Assembly: GCA_036346395.1 (NCBI GenBank) | Contig: JAYEVG010000036.1 | Coordinates: 186,001 to 250,000, forward strand | Length of the DNA stretch: 64,000 bases | Origin: Hsuehochloa calcarea | Taxonomy: Eukaryota; Streptophyta; Magnoliopsida; Poales; Poaceae | Direction: 5' to 3' | In this document: piece by piece, positions 34,351 through 45,333 of the stretch | Position numbering within the stretch: the first letter of the stretch is position 1 | Layout of the letters: every line of letters begins with the position of its first letter | Translations under genes and position numbers: made by a program | Notes under the pieces: model-generated | Seen by the model: the letters and a program-made list of their open reading frames with translations, nothing else | Told to the model about the DNA's origin: nothing | The model's database searches: none

Positions 34351-36831
34351 TCACGACGTAGTAATTATATCTTCCTCACTACGTGCAATCGCTTGTGCCG
34401 GTCCGTTTGGGCGGCCGATGGAGTGCCCAATGCCTTGCATACCGCGAACGGGTCGGCGAACTTCTGTTGCTACCGGGTCGTCGCCCATGTCGTCCGGATG
34501 CGCCGGACCGCCGCCTTCCACGGCGGGTGCTTTAGTGCGTCGTTGGGCACCCACTTCACCGTCCCACCAAAGGTCCTCAGAGTGCGTGTCGGCCCGTATG
34601 AATGGAACTCGGACTCCAAGTTGCATACTGGTGGTGGATGTCATAGTACTCGGAGATGTAACGCCCGAGGCTTGCCGGCACGCCGCGCATGCCGCGCATA
34701 CATGGGAGCATGGTTTGTGCGAAGCCGCGGCTTGTTGCAGTGCACGACGCTTCTTCACCAATCGCTCGCACACGCCACGATCCCTCTAACATGGCCCATC
34801 ACGCACTTCTCCCCGAGCCCGATCTCGAACTTTCGCCGACGCCATCCATGGTACGAGCGGCGCGGCGATCGAGCCTTGGCGATCTTATTCGCCATGTAGG
34901 CATGCATTACTTCGAGAATTGCTTCCCGTCCTCCAAATGCTTCTTGGCCATCATGGCTCTGCTGACAAAGTATCCGATGGTACGGTTCAGCTCTCCTCCA
35001 CGATCGCGTTGATCGGCAGAGATCGGACACCCTTGAGCACACCGTTGTACACCTCCGACATGTTGGTCGCCATGATCCCGCACCTTGCACCGTCCGTGTC
35101 GTGCGGCAGGACCATTTCTCCAGTCAGTGCGTGCGAAGTTAACCCCCGTGTGAACTCCCCAACTCGCGGACCCTCTAGCCGCGCCTCGGCATGCGCCGAG
35201 TCCCTTACATGCTTCCCGGCCTCCTCATCGAGTCGCTCCACACCGCTCGAACTTCCTCCTTTGGTTCTCGCATGCGAGCTTCTTGAACATCTTCATGAGG
35301 TCCTCACTCAAACCTTGTGTGGAAGTTGGCGCGAGATGCCTCATGCACCAACGGCTCCTAACATCGCTCCACCGTACGGCGGCCATGCGCCCCATTTTGC
35401 ATCATGCACAACGCATAACAACCCAAAGATTGCGATCCGAGATGACACATACATCCGCCGATCTTGCACGCACCGCCGCTTCACATTGCACAGAACCACA
35501 ACCAGCTCTCCGTGTTCTCGCTCTCAACAATTGCGAACGCCACGGGACTAATCGGTCATTCGACGGCCAGCGGCAAGAAGTGAGGATGGTACCCCGCATT
35601 TCCCACATAGGAAGGTACCATCCATCGTGAGCACGGACGACAATGTTTGAACCCTTCGATCGCTCGACGGAAGGCCCGTAAGACCCTTTCAAGAACAAAA
35701 CAATTGGGCCCTCCGCGGATGCACCCGCCAAGCTTGTTTACGACGCCCCGGATTAGATTCCGCGATTTGATGCAGAATCTTGGTACTAGGTTGTAAGCCT
35801 CTTCGAATGTGCCGAACATTCGCCCGTAACCCCGCGTTTCGCACGCCATGCCGTCTTGTAGCCGATGTGAATCCCACCATATTGGCAACATCCGCCGCCA
35901 GAGCTTTGGCGAAATGGACACATCTGCAGCGACGAGGTGGCTTATCAAGCGCAACATACGAGGACGCCATGTTGCGGTGCTCGTAGCGGCTCGCCTAACT
36001 CGCATGTGTGGTCCTTCAAAGATCGTTATCCGGAAGCCCATGGCGTGGTCGTGAACCTCTCGCGCACGGACTTTGCCAAAGACAGATTCATCAACACACC
36101 GACGATGTACGTGTCGGGTTGGACCTCTCGCACCGATACGTCCGTCCGATGTTAACGACGATCTTGCAATAGCATGTTGTGCGGCGATCTTGTTAGGAAA
36201 GCGCCGCCTACGAAAGGTGGTGTCCTCATTGAACCCCACTCAAGACCCTCCGGACGTGGCGTAACCAATGGATGTCATCGCAACATCGCCCAATCGTGAG
36301 GGACGTAAGCAATGTCGATGGTCACAAAACCACCAAGTGCACCTCCCCGCAGCAGCCTTCTCCGTCTTCGCCGCCTTCCGAACTAGTTGTTTCACGCCCT
36401 CCTCGCTTCCACCTAATCCACCGGCTGGCCAGTACTCGTGACAATCAATACGAGCCGACCACCATCTCTCCGCCTTCGCTGGGCTCAAAATTGACCGCAC
36501 GCCTCAGTCTCCATCGCCCACGCCTCCAGAATCGCATCAACGCAAGCTCCTCCTCACCGCAGCCTTCACCTTCACGGAATCCACCGCGCCGGATGTCCCG
36601 TGCGTTTCCAAGAACTGAACGAGACCATCGCCGCGAATATATCGCAGCAGGGTTGCAAACAACCCCATGTAGTTGGCCCATGAAGCGCCACATGTGACCT
36701 TCATAAGTTGCCAAACGGTCTCGCCGCACCACCCACCACCGAGGCATACAACGCCTCGACGCGCAGCCTTCTTCCTTCCATGGCGCGATCGAACGCTGAA
36801 CGCACGCACCGCCTTAGCTCGAGAGGCTCAT
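34351..36831 (-). pseudogene. MULE A module 1: MULE transposase, heavily frameshifted
   Basis: From the ATG at 36831 (MSLELRRCVRSAFDR-like) the order matches MULE B. ETVWQLMKVTCGASWANYMGLF lies at about 36740-36670, FNEDTTFRRRRFPNKIAAQHAI near 36230-36170, EAYNLVPRFCIKS near 35790, and FVLERVLRAFRRAIEGFKHCRP near 35690. CVISDR at about 35450 marks the second catalytic Asp. The SWIM-finger region lies at about 34750-34690. The end SEEDIITTS matches MULE B exactly. Frames change roughly every 100-300 bases by 1-2 nt, so it cannot be translated as it stands. Confidence 0.75.
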
Positions 36832-36839
36832 GTCCTTCG

Positions 36840-38000
36840 AGCCGGCCGGATCACAGTGCGGTGACAATTTGAGCATCCGCACCACGACGGTCCGTCAGCG
36901 ACTGAGACCGCCCCCGTGGAACACGAACAGATCTTGAATTTCCGCCATAAAGTACCTAACACATGTGCATATGAAACCATCGAATTATTTATGGATTTTT
37001 TGTCGAATGAACGCTTCTACAAATTTGGTTATGCCCATCGCATACCTAACGCTTTGTCGTACATGTTTTCAATCCCGATTGAGTTCGTATGATTTTTCTA
37101 TCAATGAAATGTCCAAGCTAATATTATTTCTAGTATAAATAATCCATAGCCTATTCTATGTTACACTTCATAAATTTTACGTGGTACTACATAGTTACTA
37201 ATTTTTAACTAGTTCGATATTACAAAGGCAAAAATAATTCACTTGTAAATTCTTATTGCATTTCTACGCTTCCATACCCGAGTTAGACCTAACTTACACC
37301 AAAGACATGTGTGGTCCACGACAAGGTATTCTTTTCATTAAATTTCAGATTTAAAAACTTATCGAGAGGTGCGTCAGTTTCTCATTCTAGCGGTGTAATC
37401 GCGAGTGCATGCACCGAACGCGATATGCCCGATCAAGAGTACATATACAAAGCGCTCAAATGGGGCTATTTCTATTTTGCTTAACGACCTTTAAAAATTT
37501 TGCTATTTTATGACCAAGTTCATGAAACTATAAAATATTCGAAAGGAAATTTACAACACTACTAGCAACATGTCCGTTAAGTCAACTAATTACGGATAAT
37601 GACATTGTTAACTACTAGGTCTTCAAAATAAACTAACTACACAACTAAAACTATTCATTGCTACAATTCATCTAATTGCATCCTAATCACATTGCTAAAC
37701 TACCGATAATACTAATCGAACGCGAATGACACTTACCTTTTCTAGGTGCTCGCAGCAGTTTCAAAGCTTATTTTCTACGTGCTCGTGATTTTTTCGACTC
37801 GTAGATTTTTTTCCACAAAATTTTTTCACTCTAACCGTGTCGCACGAGCCGGTGAGAGGCTCCTCCCTTTATAGGCGCCGTTAGCGCCGAACTCGCCCAC
37901 GTGATAAGAAGATTCTCGCCCGACCCGGTGGGTCGCGGCAACGCAGCACCTTGGTGCTGCCTCGGGACGGCAAAGAACTAGGTTCTACGGTAGCGCTATT
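36840..38000. other. MULE A 5' leader and promoter of the transposase
   Basis: No gene. A TATA box on the minus strand (TATAAA, 37868-37873, in CTATAAAGGGAGGAG) matches the one in MULE B at 41534-41539. The segment next to the terminal repeat is GC-rich with the subterminal GCACCAAGGTGCTGC motif. Confidence 0.6.
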
Positions 38001-38073
38001 TTGAAATTTTTAGATTTATGAGGCAATTATTGGAATTTTTATTGCGCAATGGGGCTAATTTAGTCCGGAATTC
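38000..38073. repeat. MULE A right terminal inverted repeat
   Basis: The reverse complement starts GAATTCCGGACTAAATTAGC. It differs from the left repeat at a few positions, including ATAATTGCCTC in place of AAAAATAGCCCC. Confidence 0.9.
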
Positions 38074-38103
38074 ACGCAAAGAAGCGAAGTACGGAAGTGA
38101 GCC

Positions 38104-40311
38104 ATGCTCGCCTCGCCGGCGCCCGCTCCTTCGCGGCGTCCGTGTCCGGCAACCTCGGCATCCCCCTGACGGCCATATCCGCGCCCTCGTTCTCGTCCTC
38201 GCCGGCGCGGCGGGCCGCCCTGGTCGTCGTGGCCAAGGTCAAGGTGTCCACGCCCCCGGCCGACCGCATCGCCCGCCATGTCCGCCTCCGCAAGAAGGTA
38301 CCCTACACGATGAAACAATAGCCTCCGTTATTTTCTTGTCTCGTAGCAATGCGTGGCGATTGAATTAGAAGCGCGCGCGCTCTCTGCGTGAAGTTAATAA
38401 GGTGCGTGGTGAGGACAATGCCATGCCATTGACTTGTTCGACGAAATGCCTTTGTCGCAGCAGTAGCTTAAAAGGAGTAGTGTTTAATTTCTAAACGTCT
38501 GTGGAGCTGTGTAATTTGGCACTTCAGCTCTGGTTAATGCATCTAGTGAACTGTACAAGTGCCTTCCATGGTTAGTTAATTTTACGGAGAAGTGTATGTA
38601 CATGTGCGAGTGCCTGCCATTGGATGTGCGAGAGTTGAGAGATTGCAATCTGGATATGGGAAGTAGGTGCTTATGCTGATATACTGATGTGCATGACAAG
38701 GTATTGGACTATTCGTTACTAAATGCTCACAGTACAAGTTGAAAAAGAAAAGAAGTTTGCTGGGAGATCAGTGCCTTCACAATAACACATCTTCAATGCC
38801 ACTCTCAACGGTGTCCAGTTCATTTGAGTAATATGATGTCTATGTATGGCCTGCGTATTCTTGCTTGATAGTTGACCATGAGCACACAAAACAGAATGCG
38901 TGAAACGTATGGATGTGCAACTTGTTTTGTTGCCTTGTGCATTTACAACTTATAAGTTATAAGCTGATGTTCTTTATGCATAAAAACATGCCTTTGGTAA
39001 TATTACATAATTCCTTTCAGGTTAGCGGCACCACAGGGAGGCCAAGACTCAGCGCTTTCCGCTCAAACAAGCATTTATATGCTCAAGTGATTGATGATAC
39101 AAAGTCATGCACTCTGGTTTCAGCTTCCACAATGCACAAAACTCTTTCAAAGGACTTTGAATACTCGGCTGGGCCAACAATTGTAAGTTGGTTTTGAGTT
39201 ATCCGTACCTTTTCTTTTCCCTCTTTTTCTAGAAAAATTGTGATATTGGCAATATGATGCCAAAATAATACAGATGCTTTATCAACTTGTTTCGTGATTT
39301 TTTTTCTTCATAAATTGAAAATGTCTAGTGTATTCCATTAACTGACAGCATCTTTGGAAAAGAAACTGGTTTTAGTAAGGATTTGCTGTGAAATTGGCCG
39401 TCTAGGATACTCTCCAATATCTAATTTTTCAACCATTGAATTATGATTGTAATTCTAAATAACATGATTCAAAAACCATTTATTCCCAAAAAGAATTGGA
39501 TCAAAAAAACAGACATTTCTTGTGTATGTTCTAGATATAGAATTTAAAATTTATGATCTGTATGTTCCAATGAATGGGCAACCCCCAGGTGCAGTTAAAC
39601 AAGTAGGATATTTTAAGACGTGGATCAACAGTGCACCCTTTTCCCTATTATATGTGGGTGACAATATTCATAGTTCATAAGTACATTTTTGTATGAGATG
39701 ATTGTACGTATGCAGACATTGCAATATTTGCCGGACCAATCAAACAATCATTCACCATATTGTCTGGGAGACCAATAGCTTCTAGTCTTCCAGATAGACT
39801 AGTTATTGAAACTTTGATAATCTTGGGGAACCTTGTACTGCTGTATTTCTGAAGAAAACTTATAGAGGATTCTCCACATAGAGATGAAAGGTGTTTAAAT
39901 TTAAATTTGTCACGGTTGTTTTTGCTGATTTTATAGTTCTATCTTTTCCATGCTAGCACATGATTCTGAGCTCTACTTACAAAATAAATGTTCTACAAGT
40001 CAGATGGTAGAGGCCTCTGATGCTTCCTGGGAAAAAATATTGAATTAGCGTAGTGCAATTCAGAGTAGAAGCAACAAACTAAAATATGTTTTTGCAGTTG
40101 TTTCTTGCTGAAAGGCAATGCTTTGTTTATGATGAAAGTTCACTGTTGTAAATGTTTGGTTTCAAGGAAGCAAAAGATTGGTGAAGTGATTGCCAAGTCT
40201 TGCTTGGAGAAAGGAGTTACCAAAGTTGTATTTGACCGAGGTGGTTTCCTCTATCATGGTAGCATAAAAGCTCTGGCTGATGCTGCTAGAGAGAATGGGT
40301 TTGATCTCTGA
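38104..40311 (+). pseudogene. RPL18: Chloroplast 50S ribosomal protein uL18 (L18), three exons, 5' end disturbed
   Basis: Exon 1 (to 38297) encodes a Ser/Ala-rich transit peptide and VSTPPADRIARHVRLRKK. Exon 2 (39021-39182) encodes VSGTTGRPRLSAFRSNKHLY, AQVIDDTKSCTLVSAS and EYSAGPTI. Exon 3 (about 40171-40311) encodes QKIGEVIAKSCLEKGVTKVV, FDRGGFLYHGSIKALADAAR and the stop. This is bacterial-type L18, which binds 5S rRNA in the chloroplast ribosome. The first ATG (38104) is out of frame with the rest by 2 nt, and no other in-frame ATG precedes the transit peptide; a GTG at 38097 is the only in-frame alternative. Around the last intron about three residues usual in the family between PTI and QKIGE are missing. 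MULE A ends 30 bases upstream. It may be a dead copy or a live gene with a consensus error. Confidence 0.75.
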
Positions 40312-41176
40312 ATCTTCCAAATGTTTGTTTATATTTCCAGGATCACCTGTAATTTCTTTTTGCAGTCATTTGAGTTGCTCTGCAGACTTGGCCACTCTTT
40401 AATTGTACCTGATATTTGCATCAGTATTGCCATTCTGAAGTTTATCTGCATCATGGAGCATGCTATAGGGGTCATCTTTTTCACTTGGATAGATCAATCT
40501 GCTGTCGTCCTATCAGTGGTATTGTAAAACCCGTATGCTCTAACCATCATCTTCCCAAATATACTTTTCCGGCAAGTGCAAACTTCAGCGCGATATTGAG
40601 TTGCTGCAACCTTCTCTTAGCTTCTAAGAGCTTCCTCCTATCTGTTAAGTTCTGCTGATGCAACCTTCTCAAACGAACACTTAACAAATGGAACGGACTT
40701 CGAGCTTGGGCAAACTAGCTGAGAAAGAACAACAGGATCACACATTAGAACAGAATTACTACTGGTAGAGAACAGAGATACAGGTAAATTGGAGGATCTA
40801 TAGGCGTCACATTGGCACGCCGATTGCTGAGTACAGATGACCAATGTACACAAATTACACAGAATTCTATCACTGAATCAAAATCTGCTCACTTGCATCC
40901 GGCAACTGTACTGCATTGCTGCGAAAGCATTTGCTCTTGTTTCTCCTGCCATCTGCAAATCTGGTGCAGTATTACATACTGTATTGACTAGTCCCATCAC
41001 AAAGCACTGTCACGTACAAGATATGATAAAACTCTACCTGCAAATGATTGAACATATGCGAACTCGCTGAAACATTTCTCTCTTAAAATCCAAACTCTAC
41101 AAGCACAACAGCTGAAGCAAAGAAGACAGCGAGCAAAGCCACACACTGACACGTGTTTCTATGTGCTCCCATGGTG
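40312..41176. other. uL18c 3' flank
   Basis: No gene. The 3' UTR probably lies in the first 300 bases. The rest is unremarkable AT-rich sequence up to the MULE B insertion. Confidence 0.5.
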
Positions 41177-41270
41177 GAAATGTGGACTAAATTAGCCCTA
41201 TTGCGCAATAAAAATTCCAAAAATAGCCCCGTAAATTGAAAAATTCTAAAAATAGCCCCTCAAGAGAGAT
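41177..41270. repeat. MULE B left terminal inverted repeat
   Basis: About 90 bases matching the right end at 51180-51263 in inverse orientation, including CCCCGTAAATTGAAAAATTC. Confidence 0.9.
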
Positions 41271-42597
41271 TTGCCGTGCCGTCCCGACGGCAAAGCACCA
41301 AGGTGTCGCTGCCCTGCACGGCAAAGACTCGCCGCTGCCCCACCCGGTCGGGCGGGCTTCGCCACATGGCGCGCTGGGTCACATGGGCTTCGCAGCGGCG
41401 CCGGCCGAGCCGGCGCTATGCGTGGGCTTCACATACACGCGACGCAGCTGCGCGCGCGCTAGCAGGCGCCCGGCGAGCCCGGCGCTATGCTGCTGAGAGG
41501 CGCAAGGCGGCTTGCACCTCACGCCTTTGCGCCTATAAAGGGAGGAGCCGATGAGGAGCCTTCCTCACCGGCTCGTGCAACACGGTTAGAGTGAAAAAAA
41601 TTTGTGAAAAAAATCTACGAGTCAGAAAAAATCACGAGCACGTAGAAAATAAGCTTTGAAGCCTGCTGCGAGCACCTAGAAAAGGTAAGTGTCATTCGCA
41701 TTCGATTAGTATTATCGGTAGTTTTAACAATGTGATTAGGATGCAATTAGATGAATTGTAGCAACAGAGTAGTTTTAGTTGTGTAGTTAGTTTATTTTGA
41801 AGACCTAGTAGTTAACAATGTCATTATGCCGTAATTAGTTGACTTAACAGACATGTTGCTAGTAGTGTTGTAAATTTCCTTTCGGGTATTTTTATAGTTT
41901 CATGAACTTGGTCATAAAATAGCAAAATTTTTGGAGGTCGTTAAGCAAAATAGAAATAGCCCCACTGAACGCTTTGTATATGTACTCTTGATCGGGCATA
42001 TCGCGTTCGGTGCATGCACTACGCATTACACCGCTAGAATGAGAAACCTGACGCACCTCTCAGTAAGTTTTTAAATCTGAAATTTAATGAAAAAGAATAC
42101 CTTGTCGTGGACCACACATGTCTTTGGTGTAAGTTAGGTCTAACTCGGGTATGGAAACGTAGAAATGCAATAAGAATTTCTGAAGTGAATTATTTTTGCA
42201 CTGTAATATCGAACTAGTTAAAAAATTCATAACTATGTAGTACGACAGGAAATTTCTGAAGTGTAACATAGAATAGGATATGGATTATTTATACTAGAAA
42301 TAATATTAGCTTGGACATTTCATTGATAGAAAAATCATACGAACTCCAATCGGGATTGAAAACATGTACGACAAAATGTTCGTGTACAGTGGGCACAACC
42401 AAATTTTTAGAAGCGTTCATTACGACAAAAAATCCCGCAAATAATTCGATGGTTTCATATGCACATGTGTTAGGTACTTTATGGCGGAAATTCAAGATCA
42501 TTCGTGTTCCACGGGACGGTCGTCAGACGCGACGGACCGTCGGTGCGGACTGTCAAATTGTCACCGCACCGTGATCCGGGCGCCGGCTCTGAAGGAC
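41271..42597. other. MULE B subterminal region and transposase leader
   Basis: The GC-rich patch at 41271-41560 has repeated GCACCAAGGTGTCGCTGCC and TGCCGTCCCGACGGCAAAG motifs. A TATA box (TATAAA, 41534-41539) precedes an AT-rich leader of about 1 kb with an intron-like donor AAAAGGTAAGTG at 41680. No other gene is seen. Confidence 0.55.
41534..41539 (+). promoter_or_regulatory. TATA box of MULE B transposase
   Basis: GCGCCTATAAAGGGAGGAGC. The same context occurs on the minus strand of MULE A at 37868-37873. Confidence 0.7.
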
Positions 42598-45120
42598 ATG
42601 AGCCTCTCGGAGCTAAGGCGGTGCGTGCGTTCCGCGTTCGATCGCGCCACTGGAAGGAAGAAGCTGCGCATCGAGGCGTTGTATGCCTCGGTGGTGGGTG
42701 GTGCAGGCGAGACCGTTTGGCAACTTATGAAGGTCACATGTGACGCTTCATGGGCCAACTACATAGGGTTGTTTGCAACCCCGCCGCTGCGATATATGCG
42801 CCGCCGATGGTCTACGCTCGATTCTTGGAGAGCACGGGACATCCGGCGGTGGTTCCGTGAAGGTGAAGGCTGCTGGTGAGGAGGAGCTTGCGTTGGTCCG
42901 CAGCTCGAGGAGATGTGGGCGATGGAGACCGAGGGGCGTGCGGTCAATTTTGAGCCCAACGGCGGCGGAGAGATGGTGGTCGGCTCGTATTGATTGTCAC
43001 GAGTACCGACCGACTGTGGATTAGGTGGAAAGCGAGGAGGACGTGGAAACAACTAGTTCTAAGACGACGAAGACGGAGAAGCTGCTGCGGGGAGGTGCAC
43101 TTGGTGGTTTTGTGACCATCGACATTGCTTACGCCCCTCACGATTGGACGATGTTGCGATGACATATTTGGTTACGCCACATCCGGAGGGTGCCGAGTGG
43201 GGTTCAATGAGGACACCGCCGTAGGAGGCCGCTTTCCTAACAAGATCGCCGCACAACATGCTATTGCAAGATACGCCGTTGACATCGGACGGATGTATCG
43301 GTGCAGAGGTCCAACCCGACACGCACATCGTCGGTGTGTTGATGAATCTGTCTTTGGCAAAGTCCGTGCGCAGAGGTTCACGCATCACGCCATGGGCTTC
43401 CGGATAACGGTCTTTGAAGGACCACACATGCGAGTTAATGAGCCGCTACGAGCACCGCAACATGACGTCCTCGTATGTTGCCGACTTGATAAGCCACCTC
43501 GTCGCAGCAGATGTGTCCATTTCGCCAAAGCTCCTGGCCGCGGATGTTGCCAATATGGTGGGATTCCGCCGGCTACAAGACGGCATGGCGCGTAAACGCA
43601 GAGTTCGGAGCGAATGTTCGGCACATTCAAGAGGCTTACAACCTAGTACCAAGATTACTGCATCAAATCGCGGAATCTAATCCCGGGACGTACGTAAACA
43701 AGCTTGAGCGGGTGCATCCGACTGAGGGGCCCAATTGTTTTGTTCTTGAAAGGGTCTTCTGGGCCTTCCGTCAGGCGATCGAAGGGTTCAAACATTGTCG
43801 TCCCGTGCTCACGATGGATGGTACCTTCCTATGTGGGAAGTACAGGGGTACCATCCTCACTGCCGTTGCGGCCGATGCGAATGACCAGTTAGTCCCCGTG
43901 GCGTTCGCAATTGTTGAGAGCGAGAACACGGAGAGCTGGTTGTGGTTCCTGTGCAATGTGAAGCAGGCGGTCGTGCAAGATCGGCCAGATGTATGTGTCA
44001 TCTCGGATCGCAATGCTGGGTTGTTGTCTGCGTTGTGCATGATGCAAAATGGGACGCAGCCGCCGTACCAGTGGAACGATGTTAGGAGCCGTTGGTGCAT
44101 GAGGCATCTCGCGGCCAACTTCCACACAAGGTTTCGGAGCAAGGACCTCATGAAGATGTTCAAGAAGCTCTGCATGCAGAACCAAAGGAGGAAGTTCGAA
44201 GCGGTGTGGAGACAGCTCGATGAGGAGACCGGGAAGCATGTAAGGGACTCAGCGCATGCCGAGGCGGGGCGCCGCTAGAGGGTCCGCGCGAGTTGGGAGT
44301 TCACGGTGGGTTAACTCGCACGCACTGACCTGGAGAAATGGTCCCTGCTGCACGACACGGGCGGTGCAAGGTACGGGATCATGACGACCAACATGTCGGA
44401 GGTGTACAACGGTGTGCTCAAGGGTGTCCGATCTCTGCCGATCACTGCGATCGTGGAGGAGAGCTGGAACCGTACCATCGGATACTTTGTCAACAGAGCC
44501 ATGATGGCCAAGAAGCATTTGGAGGACGGGAAGCAATTCTCCGAAGTAATGCATGCCTACATGGCGAATAAGATCAGCAAGGCTCGATCGCACGCCGCTC
44601 GTACCATGGATGGCGTCAGGCAGAAGTTCGAGATCAGGCTCAGGGAGAAGTACGTGATGGGCCATGTTAGAGGGGATCGTAAGCAGGTCTGCACGATTGG
44701 TGAAGAAGCGTCGTGCACCTGCAACAAGCCGCAGCTTCTGCACAAACCATGCTCCCATGTGTACGCGGCATGCGCGGCGTGGCGGCAAGCCTCGGAGCGT
44801 TACATCTCCGAGTACTATGACATCCACCACCTGTATGCAACTTGGAGTGCTGAGTTCCATTCATACGGGCTGGACACGCACTACAGGGACCTTTGGCTGG
44901 GACAGGTGAAGTGGGTGCCCAACGACGCACTAAAGCACCCCGGCCGTGGAAGACGACAGTCCCGACGATCCGAACGACATGGACGACGACCAATGACGGC
45001 AACGAGTTCGCCGACCCGTTGCATCAGGCAAGACTGTTGGGCACTCCATCAGCCGCTGCCCAAACAGACCCGGCACAAGCAGTGCACCGTAGTGAGGAAG
45101 ATATAATTACTACGTCGTGA
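42598..45120 (+). pseudogene. MULE B module 1: MULE transposase with SWIM finger
   Basis: The similarity starts MSLSELRRCVRSAFDRATGR at 42598, with IEALYASVVGGAGETVWQLM and KVTCDASWANYIGLFAT. The MULE transposase domain is almost uninterrupted at about 43600-44275: EAYNLVPRLLHQIAESNPGT, CFVLERVFWAFRQAIEGFKH, then LTMDGTFLCGKYRGTILTAV (first Asp), VAFAIVESENTESWLWFL, DVCVISDRNAGLLSAL (second Asp) and WCMRHLAANFHTRF (C2H). A SWIM zinc finger CTCN...CSHVYAAC lies near 44718-44775. It ends SEEDIITTS. Breaks at about 42880-43510, 44279-44380 and 44900 split the frame. It would have cut and pasted the element by a DDE mechanism. Confidence 0.85.
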
Positions 45121-45333
45121 TGTCGCTTGCTTATTTCAATGTCTTTGATGGACTCTGTTGCTGTTTATCTATGCCTTTATGTAGTACTTGTTAAGTTGTC
45201 CGGGTTTGTTGTTAACTCATTATGATCATATTGCATTGTTGAAATTTTTATCGTATGTCTTGCCTTATTTTCCTGTGTCACATAATATGTTTTACATGCG
45301 TGCACTGACATGTTGTTTCCCTGTTGGCAGGAG

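Larger units (their letters stand above)
28257..38073 (-). mobile_element. MULE A: Mutator-like element with four-gene cassette
   Basis: The left end reads GAATTCTGGACTAAATTAGC and the right end, reversed, GAATTCCGGACTAAATTAGC. The inverted similarity continues through CCCCATTGCGCAATAAAAATTCC and for about 65 bases. The 9 bp ACGCAAAGA is duplicated exactly (28248-28256 and 38074-38082), the length expected for Mutator elements. Coding modules run right to left: transposase, plant-mobile-domain protein, GRF protein, fourth protein. It is a relative of MULE B, placed in the opposite orientation, and every module is frameshifted. Confidence 0.93.
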
